Positions 1-7,855 of a stretch of 64,000 nucleotides of DNA are shown here, piece after piece. The position numbers and the translations under genes were made by a program. The notes under the pieces were generated by a model, which was given only the letters and a program-made list of their open reading frames with translations, was not told where the DNA came from and made no database searches. Positions within the stretch are counted from its first letter, which is position 1. Each line of letters begins with the position of its first letter. The DNA is from Aliisedimentitalea scapharcae (lineage in GTDB: Bacteria; Pseudomonadota; Alphaproteobacteria; Rhodobacterales; Rhodobacteraceae). The stretch lies in the NCBI RefSeq assembly GCF_045277565.1, contig NZ_CP123584.1, positions 2,356,001 to 2,420,000 of the forward strand. The letters run 5' to 3'.

Positions 1-303
1 CTGGCCGCAAAACAGGTCAGCGGTGGCCATGTCCGCCTGAATGGTAGCAAAACACTGAAACCGGCCCAATCCGTTGGGCCGGGAGACGTTTTGACCTTTG
101 CTCAAGGAAATGTGATCCGCGTGGTCGAGGTCAAAGCAGTGGGAACGCGACGCGGACCCGCGCCCGAAGCCCAAGAATTATACCTGGATCGCACACCAAA
201 ACAGGAAAAAACTCCGCAAAATCCCAGATACGAAGGAAAAGGTCGCCCGGACAAGAAAGAACGTCGTGCGCTCGATCTTTCCCGACGTGATGGGCGGCCA
301 TGA
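1..303 (+). CDS. S4-domain RNA-binding protein, 3' part (Hsp15-like)
   Basis: The reading frame is open from base 1, so the gene starts outside the window. About 100 codons remain before the TGA. The visible start (VSGGHVRLNG, then KPAQSVGPGDVLTF) is the second half of an S4 RNA-binding fold as in Hsp15/RlmB-type small S4 proteins. The tail is basic and proline/lysine rich (GKGRPDKKERRALD), as is usual for Hsp15, which binds stalled 50S-peptidyl-tRNA complexes in Escherichia coli. The family call rests on the S4 half-motif and the basic tail. Another S4 protein such as a pseudouridine synthase is less likely because no catalytic domain follows. It lies 65 bp upstream of fdxA. Confidence 0.75.
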   Translation: MAAKQVSGGHVRLNGSKTLKPAQSVGPGDVLTFAQGNVIRVVEVKAVGTRRGPAPEAQELYLDRTPKQEKTPQNPRYEGKGRPDKKERRALDLSRRDGRP

Positions 304-368
304 CATCTTGAAGTGGCGCGCAGTCTGATTTAGCTAGGCGCTCAAACCATGATTACGGGACTTGGCTC

Positions 369-707
369 ATGACTTATGTCGTTACGGATAACTGCATCGG
401 CTGCAAATACACCGACTGTGTCGAAGTGTGCCCGGTGGATTGTTTTTATGAAGGCGAGAACTTTCTGGCGATCCATCCGGACGAATGTATCGACTGTGGC
501 GTATGCGAGCCCGAATGCCCGGCTGATGCCATCCGCCCCGACACAGAGCCGGATATGGATAAATGGGTTGAATTCAACCGCAAGTATTCGGAACTTTGGC
601 CGGTGATCGTGTCCAAGAAGGATCCGCTGCCCGACGCCGAAGCGCGCGACGGCGAAGAGGGCAAGCTGGAATCGATCTTTTCCGAAGCGCCGGGCGAAGG
701 CGGCTGA
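369..707 (+). CDS. fdxA: 7Fe ferredoxin FdxA
   Basis: This 112-aa ferredoxin carries two cysteine clusters. The first (CIGCKYTDCVEVCPVDC, residues about 9-25) has the spacing of a mixed [3Fe-4S]/[4Fe-4S] site; the second (CIDCGVCEPEC, about 40-50) has the classical CxxCxxCxxxC of a [4Fe-4S] site. Length and the acidic C-terminal half match the FdxA family of soluble cytoplasmic electron carriers common in alphaproteobacteria. It starts at an ATG 65 bp after the S4 gene. The S4-fdxA-carD order is frequent in Rhodobacteraceae (from memory). Its redox partner cannot be read from the context. Confidence 0.95.
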   Translation: MTYVVTDNCIGCKYTDCVEVCPVDCFYEGENFLAIHPDECIDCGVCEPECPADAIRPDTEPDMDKWVEFNRKYSELWPVIVSKKDPLPDAEARDGEEGKLESIFSEAPGEGG

Positions 708-879
708 TCTGATTCGCACATCCTGTGCAGGCGCTGTGATATACCCTGAATCCATATTGGAATTTGGGGTGTATGACGTTGATTTCACATAGAAATGCCC
801 CGGTTTACCTAACGTCCGCTTTCGAAGGGGTGTAATTTGTGCTATATTGGCTGCGTAAATACCATCTCTGATCGGTTCA

Positions 880-917
880 CACCCCGCCGAAACTCGCGCT
901 AGGGGTGGCTTTTTTTT
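880..917 (+). terminator. Hairpin plus T8 in the fdxA-carD gap (terminator or attenuator)
   Basis: CACCCC (880-885) can pair with GGGGTG (902-907) and is followed by eight Ts (910-917). It lies in the 317-bp gap 708-1024. A TGCTATATT extended -10-like sequence sits just upstream (about 839-847), and the carD ATG is about 107 nt downstream. It may simply end fdxA transcripts or act inside a carD leader. The stem is short (6 bp) with a 16-nt loop. Nothing else clear is seen in this gap. Confidence 0.45.
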
Positions 918-1024
918 GCGAAGACCCTGACAGACGGGACTGATGATTGGTTCCGAATGGCGGGTTTGTCGCCTGCGGCCCCGGACCGAGTGGGACAATG
1001 ACCATGATGCAAGGAAAGACCTGA

Positions 1025-1543
1025 ATGACCAAATCCAAGAAGCTCGATTTCCGCCCTAACGAATATGTGGTTTATCCGGCGCATGGCGTGGGCCAGATCA
1101 TTTCGATCGAGGAGCAGGAAGTCGCCGGCTTCAAGCTGGAACTGTTCGTCATCACCTTTGAAAAGGACAAGATGACCCTGCGGGTGCCCACGAACAAAGC
1201 CACAGAAATTGGCATGCGCAGCCTCAGCTCGCCGGATGTCATCAACCAGGCGATGAAAACGCTCAAGGGCAAGGCCAAGGTCAAGCGGGCCATGTGGTCG
1301 CGTCGCGCACAGGAATACGAACAAAAGATCAACTCCGGTGATCTGATTTCCATCGCTGAAGTTGTCCGCGACCTGCACCGCACCGACGATCAGCGTGAGC
1401 AAAGCTATTCCGAGCGTCAGCTGTATGAAGCGGCGCTGGAGCGTCTGACTCGGGAAGTGGCAGCCGTTTCTGGTGACGACGAAATCTCTGCGGCCAAACA
1501 GGTTGATGAGGTTCTGACTTCGCGTGCAGCAGCAGCAGCCTAA
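1025..1543 (+). CDS. carD: CarD family transcriptional regulator (CdnL-like)
   Basis: The 172-aa product starts with the CarD/TRCF RNA-polymerase-interacting domain (FRPNEYVVYPAHGVGQI, residues about 9-25, then a beta-rich stretch to about 65). An all-helical C-terminal domain ends in an alanine run. CarD proteins bind the beta subunit of RNA polymerase and stabilise open complexes at rRNA and other promoters. In Caulobacter and Rhodobacter the homologue supports promoters lacking a full -7T. Length fits the family. The gene is monocistronic: a 317-bp leader precedes it and a strong terminator follows at 1623-1664. Confidence 0.95.
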   Translation: MTKSKKLDFRPNEYVVYPAHGVGQIISIEEQEVAGFKLELFVITFEKDKMTLRVPTNKATEIGMRSLSSPDVINQAMKTLKGKAKVKRAMWSRRAQEYEQKINSGDLISIAEVVRDLHRTDDQREQSYSERQLYEAALERLTREVAAVSGDDEISAAKQVDEVLTSRAAAAA

Positions 1544-1622
1544 CACCTAGCGCCACTGGTGGGGGCGACAGTCGTGTCAGTCTGAATCGCCTCGCTACCT
1601 TTGTGGATCGCAAAACAGACCC

Positions 1623-1664
1623 AAAAGGGCCAAGCCGGCAAACCGCCAGGCTTGGCCCTTTTTC
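1623..1664 (+). terminator. Intrinsic terminator after carD
   Basis: A 13-bp stem (1624-1636 with 1649-1661; AAAGGGCCAAGCC against GGCTTGGCCCTTT) encloses a 12-nt loop and runs into a T-tract (1659-1663). It lies 80 bp after the carD stop. The rest of the 299-bp gap 1544-1842 shows no gene. Confidence 0.88.
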
Positions 1665-1842
1665 TGTTTGAAAGGGCCGAGTCGATGTCAGGTCAACCGG
1701 GCGACTGTTGAACGAACGCTGTGGTGTCGCGTCTTACACCGTTGGTGGTGACCAATAGGGGCGCTCAAAATGACAAATGGCCCTCACGAGGCGACCATCA
1801 AACCGGCCCCAGCGCTGTCGCACGTATCCGGCGGGACGTTTA

Positions 1843-2616
1843 TCAGATAGAAATCAGTGCAAGGCATCCGATCAACAGGGCAAGTTCCAAAACCTGTTGA
1901 GTAGCCCCTAGAATGTCGCCGGTCTGACCCTTGATTTTGACCTGGGCGAGACCGGCAAGTCCCAGCAACAGGGCAATTCCGATCGCGGACAGTACCAGGG
2001 TCACACTCAATCCCAGAATAATTAGGCTGATCCCCGATGCGATAAGGCCACTGACCAGGACAGACCGCAGGGGCGGGCGCCCGACGGACTGCGACAAACC
2101 AGTGCTTCGGGCGTTGGGCAACGCGATCATCATGACCGGCATTGCCGCGCGCGACAGGGCGGCCACTGCCAGAACGGGCGCAAAGCCCGAGATCGGCAGC
2201 AGCGCAGCCAGCGTCACCCACCGCAGCCCGACAGATACAATCAAGGCAAGCACCCCATAGGTGCCGATGTGGCTGTCTTTCATGATTTCGAGCCGCCGTT
2301 CCCGGGTGAACCCACCCCAGAACCCATCCGCTGTATCGGCCAGACCGTCTTCGTGCATGGCACCGCTGATCAGCATCTGAACGCAGAGGAAAACGCCGGC
2401 CGTCACGGTTGATGGCAGGCCAGCCGCGGTGGTCAAACCGCCTGCCACAGCGGCACAACCTGCGACACAGATCCCGACCAGCGGGAAGGCCCAGACCGCA
2501 TGTGCCTGACGCAGAAAGGCATCAGGGGGCATCTTCGGGAGGGGCAGCCGTGTCAACAGAACCAGGGCCAACTGGATATCTCGCAGAGAAAAGTGCCTTG
2601 TGTCGTTTTTGCGCAT
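1843..2616 (-). CDS. cobS: Adenosylcobinamide-GDP ribazoletransferase CobS
   Basis: The 257-aa integral membrane protein joins alpha-ribazole (or its phosphate) to adenosylcobinamide-GDP, the last assembly step of cobalamin. Characteristic stretches are LTRLPLP near the N-terminus and MHEDGLADTADGFWGG (about residues 89-104), the conserved Asp-rich motif of CobS. Several hydrophobic helices follow. The ATG at 2616 was chosen because the protein then has normal family length. It is divergent from cobT (101 bp between starts). No B12-riboswitch-like sequence could be recognised in that short gap. Confidence 0.95.
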   Translation of the reverse strand: MRKNDTRHFSLRDIQLALVLLTRLPLPKMPPDAFLRQAHAVWAFPLVGICVAGCAAVAGGLTTAAGLPSTVTAGVFLCVQMLISGAMHEDGLADTADGFWGGFTRERRLEIMKDSHIGTYGVLALIVSVGLRWVTLAALLPISGFAPVLAVAALSRAAMPVMMIALPNARSTGLSQSVGRPPLRSVLVSGLIASGISLIILGLSVTLVLSAIGIALLLGLAGLAQVKIKGQTGDILGATQQVLELALLIGCLALISI

Positions 2617-2717
2617 TGCCGGGCCTCTTGCAGGTCTTGCGGATGGGGCATCATTGTTTAAACACGGATAAACCCGGCTTAAACACCGGAGTCATACCCA
2701 ATGCAATGAGGCTTTCC

Positions 2718-3734
2718 ATGCTGCCAGAGCTTACCGATCTCGACCACTTTCGCACTTTGCTGAACGACGCTCCAGGTGCAGATACCGAAGCGACCAGCGG
2801 CGCAGAGGAACGCAACGGGCAGCTGACAAAACCGCCGGGCGCGTTGGGGCGGCTCGAGGATCTGGCGATTTGGTATGCGGGATGGCGCGGCACGCCACGC
2901 CCTGAGATCCGGTCTCCACAAGTGATTGTCTTTGCCGGCAACCACGGTGTGACGGCGCAGGGGGTCTCTGCCTTTCCCCCCGAAGTCACGGTTCAGATGG
3001 TCATGAATTTCCAACATGGCGGAGCGGCAATCAATCAATTGGCCAAACTCGCTGGCGCGCGCATGGATGTGCATGCGTTGGAGCTGGACCGGCCCACAGC
3101 GGATTTCACCCAGGCCCCTGCGATGAGCCCGGATGAATTGCTGGCCGCAGTGCAGACCGGGTGGAAGGCTGTCGATCCGCAGGCTGATCTTTTGGTGGTC
3201 GGTGAGATGGGCATTGGCAACACCACGCCGGCGGCGGCCTTGGCCTGTGTCCTCTTTGGGGGCGATGCTGGCGACTGGACCGGACGGGGCACGGGGGTTG
3301 ATGATGCGGGGCTTGTGAACAAGACCCGAGTTGTTGCTGAAGGTGTTGCCCGGCACAGCGGTGACATTCAGGACGGCCTGGACGCGTTGGCGCGTTTGGG
3401 AGGGCGTGAAATCGCGGCGATGGCCGGAGCCATTGCAGCGGCGCGGGTGTTGCGTATTCCGGTGATCCTGGATGGGTTCATTTGCACGGCGGCCGCTGCC
3501 TGTCTGGCCCGTTCGGCTGATGGGGCTTTGGATCATTGTGTGGCCGGTCACCAAAGCGCCGAAGGGGCCCACTCCACACTGCTGTCTGCCTTGGGCAAGG
3601 AACCGATGCTGTCGCTGGGTTTGCGATTGGGCGAAGGATCCGGGGCTGCGCTGGCGATCCAGGTTCTAAAGGGCGCGATCGCTTGTCACAGTGGCATGGC
3701 CACGTTTGCCGAAGCCGGCGTTTCGGACGGCTGA
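2718..3734 (+). CDS. cobT: Nicotinate-nucleotide-dimethylbenzimidazole phosphoribosyltransferase CobT
   Basis: CobT makes alpha-ribazole phosphate from NaMN and dimethylbenzimidazole, the substrate branch that feeds CobS encoded divergently next door. Visible family features are KPPGALGRLEDLA near the N-terminus, the VFAGNHGV segment, GEMGIGNTTPAAA, and the C-terminal MATFAEAGVSDG that carries the catalytic glutamate. The start at 2718 has a GAGG Shine-Dalgarno (2708-2711) six bases upstream and gives 338 aa, the usual size. An open frame reaches further upstream to 2409, but that part is antisense to cobS and is not expected to be translated. Confidence 0.95.
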   Translation: MLPELTDLDHFRTLLNDAPGADTEATSGAEERNGQLTKPPGALGRLEDLAIWYAGWRGTPRPEIRSPQVIVFAGNHGVTAQGVSAFPPEVTVQMVMNFQHGGAAINQLAKLAGARMDVHALELDRPTADFTQAPAMSPDELLAAVQTGWKAVDPQADLLVVGEMGIGNTTPAAALACVLFGGDAGDWTGRGTGVDDAGLVNKTRVVAEGVARHSGDIQDGLDALARLGGREIAAMAGAIAAARVLRIPVILDGFICTAAAACLARSADGALDHCVAGHQSAEGAHSTLLSALGKEPMLSLGLRLGEGSGAALAIQVLKGAIACHSGMATFAEAGVSDG

Positions 3735-3768
3735 GCGCGGTCTGTGGGACATCGGATTGAAACCGATG

Positions 3769-4350
3769 CTAGCGCTGTTTTCTCCATGCGTCCCAGGCTT
3801 CGGGCGTGTCAAGATCGGTAAGGGCGTGTTGTGCAGGTAGGGCAATTGGCGTGATCGGTCCCATGCGCAGCACGGGTCGTGCGCCCTGATCCCCGGACAG
3901 GGATTGTAGCGCAGAGAAATACGCCCTTGGAAACAGAACCGGGTGGCCCGGCGTGCCGTTCTGAGCAGTGGCTCGTAGGATGGTCCGACTGTTGTCTGTG
4001 TGGTGCTCTGCGATCGTCAACAGATCCTGTGTTGTCAGCTCAGGCATGTCCGAAGGCAGGATCATGACTGCATCAACGGTATCAGGCAGCGCAGCAACGC
4101 CGCGTCGGATCGATGCCGCCATTCCTTCATCGGCATCAGGCACCCAGATTGGTGTCGCATCACAGATCAGGGACACACGCGGGTGGGCCGGATCAGGCAA
4201 GGTGACGAAAACGGTGAGACCCGTCGCCTTGGCCCGCCTGCACATCTGAGTCAGCAGGGGTTGCCCTTCGATCTGTTCCGCCAATTTGTCCTGTCCCCGC
4301 ATACGCGAGGATCGTCCTGCGGCCAGGAGAAGGATGGCAATAGTCTGCAT
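3769..4350 (-). CDS. MocA-like nucleotidyltransferase (NTP-transferase fold)
   Basis: The 193-aa protein begins IAILLLAAGRSSRMRGQDKL, the LAAGxSxRMG nucleotide-binding signature of the MobA/MocA/IspD-like NTP-transferase fold. A conserved LPSDMPELT and a GTPGHPVLFP segment follow, as in molybdenum cofactor cytidylyltransferase MocA. By family it would transfer CMP or GMP to molybdopterin, but the sequence does not fix the base specificity. The ATG at 4350 puts the signature at residue 5. The upstream extension of the open frame reads through a hairpin region and is rejected. It is convergent with cobT. Confidence 0.75.
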   Translation of the reverse strand: MQTIAILLLAAGRSSRMRGQDKLAEQIEGQPLLTQMCRRAKATGLTVFVTLPDPAHPRVSLICDATPIWVPDADEGMAASIRRGVAALPDTVDAVMILPSDMPELTTQDLLTIAEHHTDNSRTILRATAQNGTPGHPVLFPRAYFSALQSLSGDQGARPVLRMGPITPIALPAQHALTDLDTPEAWDAWRKQR

Positions 4351-4440
4351 CTTGATGGTCTCGGGTTTGAACGCACCAGTCCAGAGTGACGGGGTGAAAC
4401 CCATTTGACCAGCGCGAAAACGACTTGAACGCCGCTTGGT

Positions 4441-4487
4441 CCCGGGTTCGAAACCGGGCGCCCAAGGCATTTGTCAACGCCTTGGGC
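4441..4487 (-). other. Tandem hairpins between the DMGDH-like gene and mocA-like gene
   Basis: Two adjacent inverted repeats are present: CCCGG (4441-4445) with CCGGG (4454-4458), and a perfect 9-bp stem GCCCAAGGC (4460-4468) with GCCTTGGGC (4479-4487). They sit 14 bp past the dehydrogenase stop on the minus strand. No T-tract follows, so they may be a weak terminator or an mRNA 3'-end stabiliser. The first hairpin contains GGTTCGAA and resembles a tRNA T-arm, but no cloverleaf could be built. Confidence 0.5.
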
Positions 4488-4501
4488 CGGGTGTCCGTCG
4501 C

Positions 4502-6931
4502 TTATCCGCGCATGCGGGCACCATCGATATCAAACAGTGGTTCGATGATCAGACGGGCCTTGTGCATTTTGCCAAGAATTTCAATCTCGACTTCCAGACC
4601 TTCGACCGCGCGATCCGTTGGGACGAACCCTTGGGCGATGGATTTGCCCGCATAATGCGAATACCCCCCGGAGGTGCAAAAACCGACCACCTCGCCATCA
4701 AGCCAGATCGGCTCATAGGCATTCACATCCGCATCCGTGGCATCGACTTCCAAGGCGCACAGCGTGCGCGCGGACCCCGCATCGCGTTCCGCTTCGGCGG
4801 CGGCACGGCCAATGAAATCAACGTTCTTTTTGAAACTGATAAACCGATCAAGCCCGGTTTCTGCCGCCGTGTAGTCCGGCGAAAATTCCGACAGCCAGGA
4901 GCCAAAGAATTTGTCCAGACGCAGCGACATCATCGCCCGCATACCAAAGGGTTTCATGCCATGCGGCTGGCCCGCGGTCCACAATACATCCCACAGCGCG
5001 CGTTGCGAGGTCAGGTCGCAGTAGATCTCGTACCCGAGATCTCCGGTATAGGAGACCCGCTGGACGATACAGTCGGCCATACCCACGACAAGACGACGTA
5101 CATCCATGAACTTCATGTCTGAAATGTCGGCCCGTGTGCAGGCTTGCAGCACCTCCCGTGCTTTGGGCCCAGCGATCTGGAACCCGTTGCGGGTGTCCGA
5201 GATATTTTCGATCCGCAGGCCACGATCCGCTACTGGATCCTTGTTCTGCAGGAACCAGCGCATGTGATAGGCCTGCGACCCATAGGACGCGGTCAGTTGG
5301 AATTCGGTTTCCGACAGGCACGAGATGGTGAAATCACCGATCAGGCGGCCTTTGGGGGACAACATGGGCGTCAGAGACAGACGGCCCGGTTTCGGGACAC
5401 GTCCGGCCATGATCCGGTCCAGCCACGCCCGTGCGCCTTCGCCGCGGATCAGGTATTTGCCGAAATTGTGGGTTTCGTTGATCCCGACAGCCTCACGCAC
5501 GGCCTTGACCTCGCGCGCGGCGGCGTCAAAGGCGTTGGAGCGGCGGAAGGACGGGGTTTCATAACGCGGTTCGTCGCCTTCGGCGAAGTAATTCGCAACC
5601 TCCAGCCCAAATTGCTGGCCCCAGACAGCGCCCATACCATCAAAGATGTCGTACATCGGCGTGGTGCGGAACGGGCGGGCTGCGGGCAGTTCTTCGTTCG
5701 GATAGGCGACCGAGAACCGTTTCTGATAGTTTTCAACCACCTTGGGCAGGGTATAGCCGGGGGTGATCCAGTCGCCGAACCGGGCCACGTCCATGGCGAT
5801 GGTGTCGCGCTCGCATTCGCCTTCGACCATCCATTGCGCCAGCATCAGGCCGACACCGCCGCCCTGGCTGAACCCAGCCATAACGCCACAGGCCGACCAA
5901 TAGTTGCGCAGCCCCGGAATCGGACCGACCAACGGGTTGCCATCAGGGGCAAAGGTGAACGGCCCGTGGATGACAGATTTGACACCAGCAGCCTCGAGCG
6001 CGGGGAAGCGTTTGTACGCAAAATCAATGGATTCTTCGATCTTGTCAAAGTCGTCTTGCAACAATTCATGCCCAAAATCCCAGGGTGTGCCATCGACAGC
6101 CCAGGGTTTGCAGGGCTGTTCGTAGAACCCGATACACAGGCCGCGGCCTTCCTGACGCAGATAGCTTTCTCCAGCGGGATCCATCACATGGGGGTGTTCG
6201 CCACCTGCGTCGATGATCTCGGCAATCATCGGTACTTCGTCGGTGACGATATACTGGTGCTCCATCGGGTGCAGGGGCAGGTAAACACCAGCCATGGCAC
6301 CAACTTCGCGCGCCCACAAACCGGCGGCATTGACGATATGTTCGGCGTGGATGGTGCCTTTGTCGGTGACCACATCCCAGGTCCCATCGGGGCGCTGGTT
6401 GGTCTCTACCACTTTGGTGTGGGTCTGGATGGTGGCACCACCCATGCGCGCAGCCTTGGCATAGGCATGGGTTGTGCCTGATGGGTCCAGATGCCCGTCC
6501 AGCGGATCATAGAGACCGCCCAGAATGCCATCGACATTGGTCACCGGTGCGATCTTCTTGATCTCTTCGGGGGTGACGATTTCCGTTTCCAGCCCCATGA
6601 ACCGGTGCTTGGCCCGTTCGGCCAGCAGCATGTCGAACCGTTCCTGGTTGTCGGCCAGTGTCACGCCGCCAACATGGTGCAGGCCACAGGACATGCCGGT
6701 GATCTCTTCCAATTCCTTGTACAGCTTGATGGTATATCCCTGAAGCGCGGCCATATTGGTGTCGCCGTTCAGGGTGTGAAAGCCACCCGCCGCGTGCCAG
6801 GTCGACCCCGAAGTCAATTCGGAGCGTTCAATCAACATGACGTCCGACCAACCCAATTTGGTCAGGTGATACAGAACCGAAGCGCCGACAACGCCGCCGC
6901 CAATAACAGCCACACGGGTGGTGGTTTTCAT
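4502..6931 (-). CDS. FAD-dependent dimethylglycine/sarcosine dehydrogenase-like protein with GcvT domain
   Basis: The 809-aa protein has an N-terminal DAO-type FAD domain (dinucleotide motif VIGGGVVGAS, residues 9-18). STWHAAGG follows, whose His46 is in the position used for covalent FAD attachment in dimethylglycine and sarcosine dehydrogenases. From about residue 420 to the end it matches the GcvT/aminomethyltransferase-like folate-binding domain. The family oxidatively demethylates N-methylglycines and passes the one-carbon unit to tetrahydrofolate. Exact substrate (dimethylglycine, sarcosine, or another N-methyl compound) is not decidable here. The start has a GAGGA Shine-Dalgarno. It follows the HpcH-type lyase gene but is separated from it by a terminator, so they are probably separate transcripts. 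Confidence 0.88.
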   Translation of the reverse strand: MKTTTRVAVIGGGVVGASVLYHLTKLGWSDVMLIERSELTSGSTWHAAGGFHTLNGDTNMAALQGYTIKLYKELEEITGMSCGLHHVGGVTLADNQERFDMLLAERAKHRFMGLETEIVTPEEIKKIAPVTNVDGILGGLYDPLDGHLDPSGTTHAYAKAARMGGATIQTHTKVVETNQRPDGTWDVVTDKGTIHAEHIVNAAGLWAREVGAMAGVYLPLHPMEHQYIVTDEVPMIAEIIDAGGEHPHVMDPAGESYLRQEGRGLCIGFYEQPCKPWAVDGTPWDFGHELLQDDFDKIEESIDFAYKRFPALEAAGVKSVIHGPFTFAPDGNPLVGPIPGLRNYWSACGVMAGFSQGGGVGLMLAQWMVEGECERDTIAMDVARFGDWITPGYTLPKVVENYQKRFSVAYPNEELPAARPFRTTPMYDIFDGMGAVWGQQFGLEVANYFAEGDEPRYETPSFRRSNAFDAAAREVKAVREAVGINETHNFGKYLIRGEGARAWLDRIMAGRVPKPGRLSLTPMLSPKGRLIGDFTISCLSETEFQLTASYGSQAYHMRWFLQNKDPVADRGLRIENISDTRNGFQIAGPKAREVLQACTRADISDMKFMDVRRLVVGMADCIVQRVSYTGDLGYEIYCDLTSQRALWDVLWTAGQPHGMKPFGMRAMMSLRLDKFFGSWLSEFSPDYTAAETGLDRFISFKKNVDFIGRAAAEAERDAGSARTLCALEVDATDADVNAYEPIWLDGEVVGFCTSGGYSHYAGKSIAQGFVPTDRAVEGLEVEIEILGKMHKARLIIEPLFDIDGARMRG

Positions 6932-6992
6932 GGAATCCTCCGAAATTTGATACCAGGATCACCCTAGACATATGTGCCCAGTAGTCAGGCAC

Positions 6993-7013
6993 AAAAACGA
7001 CAACATATGTCGT
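6993..7013 (-). terminator. Intrinsic terminator after the HpcH-type gene
   Basis: On the minus strand ACGACA (7013-7008) pairs with TGTCGT (7002-6997) and a run of five Ts follows (6997-6993). It overlaps the stop codon of the aldolase gene. A second inverted repeat GTGCC...GGCAC (6974-6978/6988-6992) and two copies of the palindrome ACATATGT (6968-6975 and 7003-7010) lie in the same gap. Confidence 0.72.
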
Positions 7014-7774
7014 TATTTTTGATCTTCACACCAGGAATTCATTTCTGCAGCCTTTTGGCGCAGCCACAAGATGTCGAAATTGGCAATCAAACGATACCCG
7101 CGTGCAAATAGCGTGTCAGCATGGTCCCGGGACATCGCAACATTGCCCAGGGGAAGCCCCGCCGCATGTCCGGCGGCCTCGACCCTGGCCAATGCGGCCT
7201 GAAAGATGGGGTGATCGAATTGGCCCATGACACCCAGATCGGTGCTCAGATCGAATTGTGCCGGTATCAGGACGTCGATCCCGGGTACGGCACAGATCTC
7301 TTCGATATTTTCGACCGCTTCGGCGGTTTCAACCAACAGGCAGCAAACCAACTGATCCTGCTCTTGGGCAGGATAGTCCGTCAGGTTGGTCTGCCAACGC
7401 GATTGCGCCAGAAACGGGCCAAAGCCCCGGGTGCCTTCGGGTGCGTATTTCAGGCTGGCTACGGCATTTCGGGCGTCGTCGGCGGTGCGGATCATGGGAA
7501 ACACGATCCCTTCGGCCCCCAGATCCAACACCCGTTTGACCTGGTTGGTTTCATTCTGGGCGACCCGCACCAGAGGGGCACACTCTGTTCCGGCAGTGGC
7601 GGCGATCATGGCGTGGGCGGACCCATAATCGACCGCACCGTGCTCCAGGTCGATGATCACATTGTCAATGCCACTGGCGGCCAAGGCCTGGGTGACGGTG
7701 GCCGAGGGGATGGTACATAGAACCGAGCTGAGGCGAAGGGATGGATCGGCCAATTTCTGTTTCAAACGGGGCAA
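7013..7774 (-). CDS. HpcH/HpaI-family aldolase/citrate-lyase-like protein
   Basis: The protein belongs to the class II pyruvate aldolase family (HpcH/HpaI, also 2-dehydro-3-deoxyglucarate aldolase). Markers are IIDLEHGAVDYG with the catalytic His, GAEGIVFPMIRT, GTRGFGPF, and the late metal-site segment VLIPAQFDLSTDLG. These enzymes cleave 2-keto-hydroxy acids to pyruvate and an aldehyde using a divalent metal; the substrate is unknown. I prefer the TTG at 7774, which has GGAGAA six bases upstream and gives 253 aa, the usual length. The open frame continues to another TTG at 7843 without a clear Shine-Dalgarno. Confidence 0.82.
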   Translation of the reverse strand: MPRLKQKLADPSLRLSSVLCTIPSATVTQALAASGIDNVIIDLEHGAVDYGSAHAMIAATAGTECAPLVRVAQNETNQVKRVLDLGAEGIVFPMIRTADDARNAVASLKYAPEGTRGFGPFLAQSRWQTNLTDYPAQEQDQLVCCLLVETAEAVENIEEICAVPGIDVLIPAQFDLSTDLGVMGQFDHPIFQAALARVEAAGHAAGLPLGNVAMSRDHADTLFARGYRLIANFDILWLRQKAAEMNSWCEDQK

Positions 7775-7855
7775 AGCGATTTCTCCGGACAATGAACACT
7801 GAAAACGTGGTTCAAAGCGTAACGCAGTGGGGCAATCTGTCAAAGAAAACCGGCT

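Noticed and set aside
2409..2717. Upstream extension of cobT
   Set aside because: It is antisense to cobS, and the ATG at 2718 has a good ribosome binding site and gives normal CobT length.
2617..2717. Cobalamin riboswitch between cobS and cobT
   Set aside because: The gap is too short for the aptamer, and no B12-box-like conserved sequence was seen.
4425..4490. tRNA-like stretch with GGTTCGAA inside a hairpin
   Set aside because: The T-arm-like loop has eight bases, and no D-arm, anticodon arm or matching acceptor strand lies at the required distance.
5144..6481. 445-codon open frame on the plus strand inside the dehydrogenase gene
   Set aside because: It is antisense to a clearly recognised 809-aa flavoprotein, and its translation has no recognisable family features.
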